From Maricurvus nonylphenolicus (lineage in GTDB: Bacteria; Pseudomonadota; Gammaproteobacteria; Pseudomonadales; Cellvibrionaceae): DNA of 64,000 bases. Below, in pieces: positions 28,432-36,964 of this stretch (positions within the stretch are counted from its first letter, which is position 1; each line of letters starts with the position of its first letter). The notes beneath the pieces were generated by a model. It made no database searches. It was not told where the DNA came from and worked only from the letters and a program-made list of their open reading frames with translations. The translations under genes and the position numbers were made by a program. The stretch lies in contig NZ_AP031498.1 of NCBI RefSeq assembly GCF_042854845.1, positions 186,001 to 250,000 of the forward strand. Reading direction: 5' to 3'.

Positions 28432-28507
28432 GTTAATCCGTACGGGATCTCCGTCGTGCGGATTAACTCTCTCCTGTTGAGGCAAGGTAATCCCTTGCCT
28501 TTTTTAT
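28432..28507 (+). terminator. Double dyad and terminator after the TonB receptor
   Basis: A first dyad pairs GTTAATCCG (28432-28440) with CGGATTAAC (28459-28467). A second, AGGCAAGG (28480-28487) with CCTTGCCT (28493-28500), is followed by a T-run. The second has a classic intrinsic terminator shape. The first may be an additional stabilising hairpin. Confidence 0.8.
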
Positions 28508-28519
28508 TGGGGGAATAAG

Positions 28520-28993
28520 TTACGCGGTTTCGTCAATTTCTGCGCCGGCTACCGGTTGAGTGGTGGGATCATCTGGCAGGGCGTTTCGAATTCTGTCCTG
28601 CAGGGCTTCACGCTGGCGTTCGTTAATAGCCTCGCGATCCAGGTTGCTATTGTCGGCGGCAGTAGCGGCTTGATTGAGTCGCAAGCTTTGCGCTAAATCC
28701 TGTGCCTGTTCCACATTGGGTGAGGCTGAATCTATATCGGCACCCGAAGATTGTTCAATAAACTGCTCAGCATTCTCCCTGGTTTGTTGTTGCTCAACAA
28801 TTTGCGCGGCAGCGGTGCGCTGGGTGGTTTGTGTATCGGCACGGCTTTGTTGGGCTTCTTCACTGCGTATCAGTGCTTCATCAACCCGTTGATTAGATTC
28901 TTCAAAACTCAGATCGGCTTCCGGTCTAATCTGGCTATTGGCTGTACCTGGGGCTGCGGTAAACGGATTAAACGATGTGTTGATGCTGGTCAT
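28520..28993 (-). CDS. Low-complexity hypothetical protein
   Basis: A 157-residue, Gln/Ala/Glu/Asp-rich protein with no signal peptide or membrane segment and no family I recognise. After a short Ser/Thr/Asn-rich head it is dominated by polar helices with many Q, R and E (QQSRADTQTTQRTAA, IVEQQQTRENAEQF), suggesting coiled-coil or disordered structure, then a basic stretch NERQREALQDRIRNAL. It is convergent with the TonB receptor and has its own ATG. Marine gammaproteobacteria often carry such short uncharacterised proteins, so I keep it as probably real. Confidence 0.6.
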   Translation of the reverse strand: MTSINTSFNPFTAAPGTANSQIRPEADLSFEESNQRVDEALIRSEEAQQSRADTQTTQRTAAAQIVEQQQTRENAEQFIEQSSGADIDSASPNVEQAQDLAQSLRLNQAATAADNSNLDREAINERQREALQDRIRNALPDDPTTQPVAGAEIDETA

Positions 28994-29099
28994 AGGCGTA
29001 CCTCCCTTGAGCCTTGGCAGAGTAGCGAAAGCTCTCTAATTCTAGACCCAAGAGCCGTGACCAGCACTGGCCGGGATAGACTGTTATGGAATAGCCGAA

Positions 29100-30059
29100 T
29101 TAATTCTTAAACGGTTGTACGGGCGTTCTCAGCATATGGTTGGTGGCGCTTTTAACGATCTGTTGTTTGAGCCAATTATGGGCAGGGCTGTTAAGGGTGC
29201 GCTCGTGCTGGATCAGGGCAAATTGCAGTTCGGGAAAATCGATTTCTGGCGGAAAGGGGCGCTCACAAATGCCGAAGCTGGCAGGATCAGGGGTGGTTGA
29301 GAATGAAGAACCGACCATTAGGCAGTCAGTATTGCGCAGGATATCAATGGCCGTATTAGCGTGGGTAGTTTCAAACATAATATGACGGCGTTTACCGATA
29401 TTGGCCAACAGCTGGTCGACAAAGCCCACATCGTTAAGTGTCATGCGGCTGAAATAAACGCGCACATGGGGATAGTGTAAATACTCCTCCATGCTTATTT
29501 GCGGTGAGCCGCTGAGGGGATGATCCTCTCGCATCATGCAGCCTGCCGTGGCGCTGGCCAACGGTGTGGCATGGAAACCGTCAGGGCAGCTGGTGGTCAG
29601 GTGCACGGTAAAGTCGAGCTTACCGCTGGCCAGGTCTTCCAGGTAGCTCTCCCCCAGGGTGCTTTCGATAATCTGCATATTGGGGGCTATGGGGAACAAA
29701 CTCTGCACCAGGGGTGAGAAAAAGGTAAAGGAGATCATCTCGGCAGTAGCGATGCGGAAACGGTCGCGGCTTTCGGCCGGGTTAAACCCCTCTTCACTGA
29801 CCAGTTCATAGAGCTGATGTAGCAGCTCGGGCAGGCGCAGGCTTAGCTGCTGGGTTTTGGGGGTGGGAATCAGGCCCTGGCCGGTGCGGGTAAACAGGGG
29901 GTCATTGAATGTGTCACGCAGCTTCTGCAGGGTTTTACTCATCGCTGGCTGGGTAATATGCAAGCGCTCGGCGGCACGGGTGACGCTGCCCTCTTCAATC
30001 AACACCTGCAGTGCCTGCAGCAGCTTTATATCGATTTGGTTGAGTCTGTTACTGGCCAT
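29100..30059 (-). CDS. LysR-family transcriptional regulator
   Basis: A 319-residue LTTR. The N-terminal winged HTH is clear (LNQIDIKLLQALQVLIEEGS, then AAERLHITQPAMSKTLQKL and DPLFTRTGQGLIPT). The effector-binding domain runs from about residue 95. It is divergent from the first arylsulfatase gene with 193 bp between, the arrangement typical of an LTTR and its target. A perfect inverted repeat lies in that gap. An inducer cannot be read from sequence. Confidence 0.93.
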   Translation of the reverse strand: MASNRLNQIDIKLLQALQVLIEEGSVTRAAERLHITQPAMSKTLQKLRDTFNDPLFTRTGQGLIPTPKTQQLSLRLPELLHQLYELVSEEGFNPAESRDRFRIATAEMISFTFFSPLVQSLFPIAPNMQIIESTLGESYLEDLASGKLDFTVHLTTSCPDGFHATPLASATAGCMMREDHPLSGSPQISMEEYLHYPHVRVYFSRMTLNDVGFVDQLLANIGKRRHIMFETTHANTAIDILRNTDCLMVGSSFSTTPDPASFGICERPFPPEIDFPELQFALIQHERTLNSPAHNWLKQQIVKSATNHMLRTPVQPFKN

Positions 30060-30127
30060 AAATACTCGCTGATTTCACGCGTGGGCTGTGTGACTGACTA
30101 ATATAGTAACAGTGCTGGGGAAGCAAT

Positions 30128-30143
30128 ATAACCATTTGGTTAT
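30128..30143. promoter_or_regulatory. Candidate LysR-type operator
   Basis: ATAACCA and TGGTTAT form perfect 7-bp arms around a TT centre. It lies 69 bp from the LysR start and 110 bp from the sulfatase start, where an LTTR autoregulatory/target box is expected. The T-N12-A spacing is one base longer than the usual T-N11-A. Confidence 0.5.
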
Positions 30144-30252
30144 GTTGGTTATTGGTAAAAAGTCATTGGAATTATGTTGATTGGAATAGGTATCTTTCGA
30201 GGCTAGGAGTGAGAACCTCGCCCTGAGAGACAACAAACACGAGGAGAGAGAG

Positions 30253-31803
30253 ATGAAGAAAGGCTGGTTAAAGAGCCTTGCTACCAGTGCCGCTTTGGCA
30301 GTGACTGGGGCAATGTCAGGCGCTGTTATGGCTGCCGAGCAACCCAATATACTGGTGATCTGGGGGGATGATATTGGTACCACCAATATCAGTGCCTACA
30401 GTCATGGCATCATGGGTTATAAAACCCCGAATATCGACAGTCTGGCCAGAGACGGCATGATGTTCACCGATTATTACGGTGAGCAGAGCTGTACCGCAGG
30501 CCGTTCCGCCTTTATTACCGGTCAGCATCCTGTGCGTACCGGTTTAACCAAGGTCGGTACGCCGGGCGCGGAAACCGGTATTCAGCCGGAAGACCCAACC
30601 CTGGCTGAAATGCTGAAGCCACTGGGCTACGCCACTGGCCAGTTCGGTAAAAACCACCTGGGCGACCGCGACGAGTTCCTGCCTACTAACCACGGTTTTG
30701 ATGAGTTCTTCGGCAACCTTTACCACCTCAATGCCGAGGAACTGCCGGAGACCCCGGATTACCCCAAAGCCAAGTGGTTCCAGAAGCTGGCTAACCCACG
30801 CGGTGTGATCCATTCCTACGCAGATGGCCGTATTGAAGATTCCGGCCCGCTGACCAAAAAGCGTATGGAAACTGTCGATGAAGAGTTTGCCGGTGCGGCC
30901 AAGCAATTTATCGAGCGCTCCCACAAAGCCAAGAAACCTTTCTTTGTTTGGTTGAATACCACCGGTATGCACTTCTGGACCCATCCGGCCCAGAAGCATC
31001 TGGGCAAATCCGGCCAGGGTTTCTATAACGATGTCATGGTTGCTCACGATGAACTGGTAGGCGATATGCTGAAGCAGCTTGAAGAGCTGGGCATTGCTGA
31101 TAACACCATTGTGGTTTACTCCACGGATAATGGCCCTCACTACAACACCTGGCCTGATGCGGCGATCACCCCGTACCGCAGCGAAAAGAACACCAACTGG
31201 GAAGGTGGTTATCGTGTGCCGGCTATGGTTCGTTGGCCGGGCAAGATCAAGGGTGGTCAGGTCTCCAACGAGATGATGTCGCACCAGGACTGGGTTCCAA
31301 CCCTGATGGCTGCCGTGGGTGATTCCAAGATCAAGAGAAAACTGCGTCGCGGTACCAAGCTGGGTGATAAAGAGTTCCGTGTCCATCTCGATGGTTTCAA
31401 CTTCCTGCCATACCTGACCGGTAAAGCCGAACAGGGTCCTCGTGAAGACTTCTTCTACTTCAGTGATGATGGTCAGCTTGTGGGTGTGCGCGCCAAAGAC
31501 TGGAAGATCGTGTATGCAGAACAGCGTGCCAAAAAGTTCCAAGTATGGCGTGAGCCGTTTGTGCAGTTGCGAATCCCCAAGCTGTTTAACCTGCGTCGCG
31601 ATCCCTACGAGCGTGCTGATACCGACGCTAACACCTACGACACCTGGTGGGAGCAAAACTCGGCGTGGTTATTCTATGGCTCGGCTCGAGCGATGATGTT
31701 CGCGCAAACCTTCAAGCAGTTCCCAGCGCGCCAGGCGCCTAACAGCTTTACCGTTGACGGCATGGTCGAGCAGTTGACCCGCTATCAACCTCCTGCAAAG
31801 TAA
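30253..31803 (+). CDS. Arylsulfatase (Cys-type, secreted)
   Basis: A 516-residue sulfatase. The signal peptide ends VMAAE (cleavage around residue 27-28). The first calcium site is DD at 39-40 (VIWGDDIG). The catalytic motif is C80-T-A-G-R, fitting C-x-[PA]-x-R, so C80 would need conversion to formylglycine. Later blocks include GKNHLGDRDE, VYSTDNGPH (second metal Asp/Asn) and EGGYRVPAMVRWPG. It is paralogous to the next gene and is the first gene of a long co-directional run. A substrate such as an aryl or polysaccharide sulfate cannot be chosen. Confidence 0.95.
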   Translation: MKKGWLKSLATSAALAVTGAMSGAVMAAEQPNILVIWGDDIGTTNISAYSHGIMGYKTPNIDSLARDGMMFTDYYGEQSCTAGRSAFITGQHPVRTGLTKVGTPGAETGIQPEDPTLAEMLKPLGYATGQFGKNHLGDRDEFLPTNHGFDEFFGNLYHLNAEELPETPDYPKAKWFQKLANPRGVIHSYADGRIEDSGPLTKKRMETVDEEFAGAAKQFIERSHKAKKPFFVWLNTTGMHFWTHPAQKHLGKSGQGFYNDVMVAHDELVGDMLKQLEELGIADNTIVVYSTDNGPHYNTWPDAAITPYRSEKNTNWEGGYRVPAMVRWPGKIKGGQVSNEMMSHQDWVPTLMAAVGDSKIKRKLRRGTKLGDKEFRVHLDGFNFLPYLTGKAEQGPREDFFYFSDDGQLVGVRAKDWKIVYAEQRAKKFQVWREPFVQLRIPKLFNLRRDPYERADTDANTYDTWWEQNSAWLFYGSARAMMFAQTFKQFPARQAPNSFTVDGMVEQLTRYQPPAK

Positions 31804-31816
31804 TACCTATACAAAT

Positions 31817-31871
31817 AGCACTGCTCATGCAGTGCTATATTTTCAAGGGCGGCTTTAAAACGCCGCCCTTG
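31817..31871 (+). terminator. Two hairpins between the sulfatase genes
   Basis: AGCACTGC (31817-31824) pairs with GCAGTGCT (31829-31836) and is followed by ATATTTT. A second stem, CAAGGGCGGC (31844-31853) with GCCGCCCTTG (31862-31871), follows. Together they could terminate or attenuate transcription between the two sulfatase genes, so the genes may be independently regulated. Confidence 0.7.
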
Positions 31872-31987
31872 TCGTTTGTTCCTGTTTGTTCCAGTTTATT
31901 AGATAGAGCGCCTACAAAAGACGCCAGCAAACACTAGCCTTCAGAGTAAAGGCCTGATCTTAAAAAGAGATTAAACGAGAGAAAATT

Positions 31988-33499
31988 ATGAAAGTCATAC
32001 TTGCTGTGACCTTGATGGTCATGTCGTGGGCTGCGATCGCAGCCGAACGCCCAAATATCCTGGTAATCTGGGGTGATGATGTTGGCTGGTTCAATATCAA
32101 TGCCTATAACCGCGGCATGATGGGCTACCCAACCCCCAATATTGATCGCATAGCCAATGAAGGCATGCTGTTTACCGACGCTTACGGTGAGCAGAGTTGT
32201 ACCGCAGGCCGCTCGGCCTTTATTACCGGTCAACATCCAGTACGCACCGGCTTGACCAAAGTGGGCATGCCGGGCGCGGAGCTAGGGTTACAAAAAGAAG
32301 ATCCCACCCTGGCAGAACTGTTAAAACCCCTGGGCTATATGACAGGCCAGTTCGGCAAGAACCACCTGGGGGATCGCGATGAATATCTGCCGACTAACCA
32401 CGGCTTCGATGAATTCTTTGGCAACCTTTACCACCTCAATGCCGAAGAGGAGCCCGAGCATCCCGATTACCCTAAAGAGGCCTGGTTCAAGAAAAAGTTT
32501 GGCCCTCGTGGCGTGATTCATTCTTACGCCGATGGCCGTATTGAAGACACCGGGCCGCTCACCAAAAAGCGTATGGAAACCGTCGATGGCGAATTCCTGG
32601 AAGCGTCGCTGAATTTTATGGAGCGCTCGGTAAAAGCCGACAAGCCATTCTTTATCTGGCATAACGCCACCCGCATGCATGTGTGGACCCACCTAAGTGA
32701 AAAATGGGAAGGCAAAACCGGGCAAGGTATTTATGCCGATGGTATGGCCGAACACGATTCTCATGTCGGCACCCTACTGGATAAATTAAAAGCCTTGGGC
32801 ATCGAAGAAAATACGATTGTGTTTTACTCCACCGATAACGGTGCTGAAGTCTTCTCCTGGCCCGATGGCGGTACCATTCCTTTCCGCGGTGAAAAGAACA
32901 CCACCTGGGAAGGCGGTTTCCGTGTCCCTGCTATGGTGCGTTGGCCGGGCAAGGTGAAAGCGGGCTCGGTTTCCAATGGCATTATTTCCCATATGGATTG
33001 GTTGCCCACCTTTATGGCTGCCGCCGGCGTCAAAGATATTAAAGGCAAATTAAAGAAAGGCTATAAGGCGGGTAGCAAGAACTTTAAAGTTCACTTGGAT
33101 GGCTACAATCAGCTCGATCATATTACTGGTAAGAGCCCCAGTGCCCGCCGAGAGTTCTTCTACTTTACCGATGATGGCAATTTATCCGGCGTACGAATGG
33201 ATGATTGGAAAGTGTTGTTCAGCGAACAGCGTGCCCACGGCTTGGATGTATGGCAGGACCCGCTGGTACCCCTGCGTATGCCAAAAGTCTTTAACCTGAG
33301 GCGCGATCCATTCGAGCGAGCGGATATAGAATCCTGTTGCTACGACGAATTCCGAGCCAATACCCTGCCGTATCTTTACAAGGCGCAGGCCACTGTAGGG
33401 CCTTTCCTGCAAACCTTTAAAGCATTTCCGCCGCGTCAGCGTCCGGCCAGCTTTAGTATTGATCAAATTGTTGAGCAGTTTATGCGTTACCAGCGCTAA
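31988..33499 (+). CDS. Arylsulfatase (Cys-type, secreted), paralogue
   Basis: A 503-residue sulfatase with signal peptide (cleavage near AIAAE, residue 19). Metal-site DD is at 30-31, and the catalytic C71-T-A-G-R also requires formylglycine. Long blocks match the upstream sulfatase (IEDTGPLTKKRMETVDGEF, GKNHLGDRDEYLPTNHGFDE), so the pair arose by duplication. It ends 59 bp before the MoxR start on the same strand. No maturase (FGE or anSME) gene is visible in the window. Confidence 0.95.
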   Translation: MKVILAVTLMVMSWAAIAAERPNILVIWGDDVGWFNINAYNRGMMGYPTPNIDRIANEGMLFTDAYGEQSCTAGRSAFITGQHPVRTGLTKVGMPGAELGLQKEDPTLAELLKPLGYMTGQFGKNHLGDRDEYLPTNHGFDEFFGNLYHLNAEEEPEHPDYPKEAWFKKKFGPRGVIHSYADGRIEDTGPLTKKRMETVDGEFLEASLNFMERSVKADKPFFIWHNATRMHVWTHLSEKWEGKTGQGIYADGMAEHDSHVGTLLDKLKALGIEENTIVFYSTDNGAEVFSWPDGGTIPFRGEKNTTWEGGFRVPAMVRWPGKVKAGSVSNGIISHMDWLPTFMAAAGVKDIKGKLKKGYKAGSKNFKVHLDGYNQLDHITGKSPSARREFFYFTDDGNLSGVRMDDWKVLFSEQRAHGLDVWQDPLVPLRMPKVFNLRRDPFERADIESCCYDEFRANTLPYLYKAQATVGPFLQTFKAFPPRQRPASFSIDQIVEQFMRYQR

Positions 33500-33558
33500 G
33501 TAGTCTCGCCACAGTTGTGTTAGATTGTTGGTCAAGTGGAGTTAATGGAGTGAGAAAT

Positions 33559-34530
33559 ATGGGGCGAGCACTTGAGGCCATAACCCTGTTAAAGCAACAA
33601 ATGGAGCGAGCCGTCGTTGGGCAGGCCCATGTGGTTGAGCGTTTGTTAATTGCGTTGTTATGTAATGGCAATGTGTTGCTGGAAGGTTTGCCGGGTACGG
33701 CGAAAACTCGCTCCATTAAATCCCTGGCCAAAGCTCTCGATGCTGGCCTTGGACGGATTCAGTTTACGCCGGATTTGTTGCCCTCTGATGTTACCGGCAC
33801 CGAGGTCTATCACAGTGATGGAGACAGCGGTGGCGAGAAGCTAACATTTCAGCCGGGTCCAATTTTTAACAATCTGGTGCTGGCCGATGAAATCAATCGT
33901 GCACCGGCAAAAGTGCAGTCTGCGTTACTGGAAGCCATGGAAGAGCGCCAGATTACGGTAGCGGGTAAAACCTATGCCTTGCCCGAGCTGTTTATGGTGC
34001 TCGCGACCCAAAACCCCATCGAACAGGAAGGTACTTACCCTTTACCGGAAGCGCAGATGGATCGCTTCCTGATGAAGGTGACAATCGATTACCCCGGTGA
34101 TGATGCTGAGCTGGACATTATTCGTCTGGTACGAGGCGAAGAGGTTCAGGAAAAGGCCTCTGAGGTAGAAATTCCCCAGCAGGCGATTTTTGAAGCCCGT
34201 GAGCAAATTCATAATCTGCAAATTGCCGAACCCATGGAGCGTTATATTGTGGCTCTGGTGATGGCCACCCGTGATCCCGCCCGTTATAGCGAGCAATTGG
34301 CCAGCTGGATTTCGGTAGGTTCCAGCCCGCGGGCCAGTATTGCGCTGGATAAATGCGCGCGAGCCCACGCCTGGATGCAGGGCCGTGATTATGTTTCCCC
34401 GGAAGATGTACAGGCTGTTGCGCCCGATGTATTGGGGCATCGTTTAATAGTTAGTTATACCGCCCAGGCTGAAGGTGTATCTGCACCTGATATCGTGCGA
34501 GAAATCCTGCAAAATGTCGCTGTAGCTTAA
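33559..34530 (+). CDS. MoxR-family AAA+ ATPase
   Basis: A 323-residue AAA+ chaperone-like ATPase. Walker A is GLPGTAKT (43-50), Walker B is NLVLADEINRA (D110/E111), the sensor block is MVLATQNPIEQEGTYPLPEAQMDRF, and the arginine-rich lid is near YVSPEDVQAVAPDVLGHR. The open frame continues upstream to 33517, but GGAG at 33547-33550 precedes the ATG at 33559; a GTG at 33550 is the alternative. MoxR proteins work with DUF58 and VWA proteins in metal insertion or complex assembly, and those partners follow here. Confidence 0.93.
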   Translation: MGRALEAITLLKQQMERAVVGQAHVVERLLIALLCNGNVLLEGLPGTAKTRSIKSLAKALDAGLGRIQFTPDLLPSDVTGTEVYHSDGDSGGEKLTFQPGPIFNNLVLADEINRAPAKVQSALLEAMEERQITVAGKTYALPELFMVLATQNPIEQEGTYPLPEAQMDRFLMKVTIDYPGDDAELDIIRLVRGEEVQEKASEVEIPQQAIFEAREQIHNLQIAEPMERYIVALVMATRDPARYSEQLASWISVGSSPRASIALDKCARAHAWMQGRDYVSPEDVQAVAPDVLGHRLIVSYTAQAEGVSAPDIVREILQNVAVA

Positions 34531-34555
34531 TGGCGTGGCATATAGGAGCAGCTGA

Positions 34556-35452
34556 ATGAGCAAGCGATTAGGATTGGTATTGGGCAGTGGTGGTGCGCGA
34601 GGTATTGCCCATATTGGTGTGTTGGACTGGCTCGATGAGCACGGCTTTCAAGTGGACAGTATCTCCGGCTGTTCTATGGGCGCCCTGGTGGGTGGTATTT
34701 ATGCCGCCGGACAGCTATCGACGTTTAAGCAGTGGCTATTGGCGCTGGAAAAAAGTGACGTTATCAAACTGTTGGATTTCTCCTTCCAATCCGATGGTGT
34801 ATTAAAGGGCGATAAGGTCATTAACCTGCTGCGCGAGTTGGTGGGTGAATATCGCATCGAAGATTTACCCATTCACTACACCTCGGTGGCCACCGATATC
34901 GATACCGAGCGAGAAGTGTGGTTTCGCGAAGGGCCTTTATTTGATTCCATTCGCGCCTCTATTGCCATTCCCGGTGTGTTTACCCCGGTAGAGCACCAGG
35001 GTCGCCGTTTGGTTGATGGTGGTTTATTAAATCCATTGCCTATTGCCCCCACCTTTGCCGCCGATGTGGATCTGACATTAGCGGTGAATCTCTGTGCGCC
35101 AAATGATCCGCGCTTCGAAAGTCAGGAACTTACTGACAATCACCCGCAGGAAACCGACAGCTATCGCCAGAAGGTGGTTAACTATATCGGCAAACTATAT
35201 GACGACTTTGAAAAGGCGGTGTCTGACGGCTTACAGTTTTACGATATCTTTAACCAATCTATTGATACCATGCAGGGTGCCCTCTCGCGTATGAAGCTTG
35301 CCGCTTACCCGCCCGATATAACCTTGGATGTACCCCGCAATATTTGCAGCGGTTATGAATTTTACCAAGCTGAGTCGTTAATTGATTTTGGTTACCAATT
35401 AGCACAGCAGCAGCTCGGTCATTTGGTTGAAACAAGTGAAAACGCCAACTGA
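34556..35452 (+). CDS. Patatin-like phospholipase
   Basis: A 298-residue patatin-family hydrolase. The oxyanion loop is GSGGARG (10-16), the nucleophile is Ser40 in GCSMG (38-42), and the partner Asp154 is in DGG (154-156), making a Ser-Asp dyad. No signal peptide is visible, so it acts on the cytoplasmic side, similar to RssA-type bacterial patatins. It lies 25 bp after moxR and its end overlaps the start of the DUF58 gene. Patatins are not a standard Bat-operon member. Confidence 0.9.
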   Translation: MSKRLGLVLGSGGARGIAHIGVLDWLDEHGFQVDSISGCSMGALVGGIYAAGQLSTFKQWLLALEKSDVIKLLDFSFQSDGVLKGDKVINLLRELVGEYRIEDLPIHYTSVATDIDTEREVWFREGPLFDSIRASIAIPGVFTPVEHQGRRLVDGGLLNPLPIAPTFAADVDLTLAVNLCAPNDPRFESQELTDNHPQETDSYRQKVVNYIGKLYDDFEKAVSDGLQFYDIFNQSIDTMQGALSRMKLAAYPPDITLDVPRNICSGYEFYQAESLIDFGYQLAQQQLGHLVETSENAN

Positions 35453-36419
35453 GGCCAAACAGGCTACCGAATCCAGTTATACCCCGGATAATCAGGTGGT
35501 GGTTAGCCTGCGCCACCTGATTGATATGCAGTACAAAGCCTGCAGTTTCCGTTTTGCCTCTCCCCATATGATTAATAGCCTGATGATGGGGCGTCACAGA
35601 TCCCGCATGCGTGGTCGCGGCTTAAACTTCGAAGAGCTGCGTCACTACCGCGTTGGTGATGATATTCGCAATATGGATTGGAAGGTTACCAATCGCACTC
35701 GCAAACCCCATGTTCGTGTATATGCCGAAGAGCGTGAGCGACAGGTGATGGTGGTGATCGATCAGCGTGCTTCCATGTTGTTTGGTTCAAAACGGGTGAT
35801 GAAATCCGTTGCTGCAGCTGAACTTGGCGCCTTAGCGGCGTGGCGCACACTTGATGCCGGTGATCGTATCGGGGCGGTAATCTTTTCTGATAATCATATT
35901 GCCGAAATACGACCGCACCGCAGCCGCACACAAATTATGCGCACCTTAAGTGTGTTACAGGAATATAACCAGTCGCTGTTGACCGGGGTTACACCATCGA
36001 TGGCTGGTCAACCGCAGGCCAATAATGGCGAGCAGCTCAATCATATTCTCAATAAGCTCAATGCCCTGGCTGGGCACGATATGCAGATATGCCTGTTCAC
36101 CGATTTGTACGGTGCCGATACAACCACAGAAAAGTTAATGGCCACCTTAAGTCAGCACAATGATGTCCTGTTGGGATTTGTGTATGACCCCTTGGAAGGT
36201 GAGTTACCACAAGGTGGCACCATGGCTGTGAGCGACGGCGGTTTGCAGTTGGAAGTTAATACAAGGGACAAATCCCTGCGCGAGCGTTATAAGGCCTTTT
36301 TTGATCAACGCCTGGATCACGCCAGAAAGTTTCTGCGTGGTTACGGTATTCCGGTATTGCCTTTCTCCACTCACGAACCCGTAGACGTACAGTTGGCGCA
36401 AATGATTGAGGGAGTTTAA
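35436..36419 (+). CDS. DUF58 protein (Bat/MoxR operon)
   Basis: A 327-residue protein with the DUF58 core GRGLNFEELRHYRVGDDIRN (from about residue 65) and a VWA-like C-terminal portion (VMVVIDQRASM, then ICLFTDLYGADT). I set the start at the GTG at 35436, although a TTG at 35427 is also in frame; neither has a clear Shine-Dalgarno, and the gene overlaps the patatin gene, suggesting coupling. DUF58 proteins accompany MoxR ATPases and are thought to be substrate/adaptor components. Cytoplasmic location is likely. Confidence 0.85.
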   Translation: MKTPTEAKQATESSYTPDNQVVVSLRHLIDMQYKACSFRFASPHMINSLMMGRHRSRMRGRGLNFEELRHYRVGDDIRNMDWKVTNRTRKPHVRVYAEERERQVMVVIDQRASMLFGSKRVMKSVAAAELGALAAWRTLDAGDRIGAVIFSDNHIAEIRPHRSRTQIMRTLSVLQEYNQSLLTGVTPSMAGQPQANNGEQLNHILNKLNALAGHDMQICLFTDLYGADTTTEKLMATLSQHNDVLLGFVYDPLEGELPQGGTMAVSDGGLQLEVNTRDKSLRERYKAFFDQRLDHARKFLRGYGIPVLPFSTHEPVDVQLAQMIEGV

Positions 36420-36424
36420 TCGGC

Positions 36425-36964
36425 GTGGCGAGCGAACGTCCTGATTTTTTGATCCAGAATTTCGGCAACGATTGGTTGTCGAATATGCACGAGATCAACT
36501 TGCCTGGAGCGATCAGTTGGTTACCACAGGGGGCTTTCTGGCAGGCGTTACTGCTATTCGTTTGTGTGGGCATAGTTGCCATTATATGGCGCAGCTACCT
36601 TCGCTACTGTAGCAACCATTACCGCCGTCAGGCTGTGGCGCGGTTGCAGAAAATAGATCTACAGTGGCGGCAACAGGGTCAGCGAGAAAAAGCCTGTCGT
36701 GATTTGGCACTGTTGGTACGTCGCGTGGCATTGACCGCTTGGCCCAGAAAAAATAGTGCAGCATTGGTTGGGCAACCCTGGTTGGATTTTTTACAGCAAA
36801 CAGCCGCTATCGATACTCCACCATCCCTGTTGCCTGCTTTGTCGCATATACCTGCCGCACAGTTAGAAGAAATATCCGAATCGCAGTGGTCGGAAATAGT
36901 TCAGTGGGTATCCCGTTGGTTGGCCGTCCATCAAGCGGATGTGGGTGAGGCATCAGTCGCATGA
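36425..36964 (+). CDS. DUF4381 membrane protein
   Basis: A 179-residue protein with one central transmembrane segment (ALLLFVCVGIVAIIWRSYLRY, about 41-61) and a cytoplasmic helical domain. The residues after the helix, up to the conserved W-L-D-F-L, match DUF4381, a family that recurs in MoxR-DUF58-VWA operons. GTG start at 36425. It overlaps the next VWA gene by 4 bp (ATGA), so translational coupling is likely. Its function is not known beyond that association. Confidence 0.82.
   Translation: MASERPDFLIQNFGNDWLSNMHEINLPGAISWLPQGAFWQALLLFVCVGIVAIIWRSYLRYCSNHYRRQAVARLQKIDLQWRQQGQREKACRDLALLVRRVALTAWPRKNSAALVGQPWLDFLQQTAAIDTPPSLLPALSHIPAAQLEEISESQWSEIVQWVSRWLAVHQADVGEASVA

Noticed and set aside
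30544..31656. A 370-codon minus-strand frame inside the first sulfatase
   Set aside because: Long antisense frames are common opposite GC-rich sulfatase genes; the plus strand has signal peptide, metal and catalytic motifs, the minus strand none.
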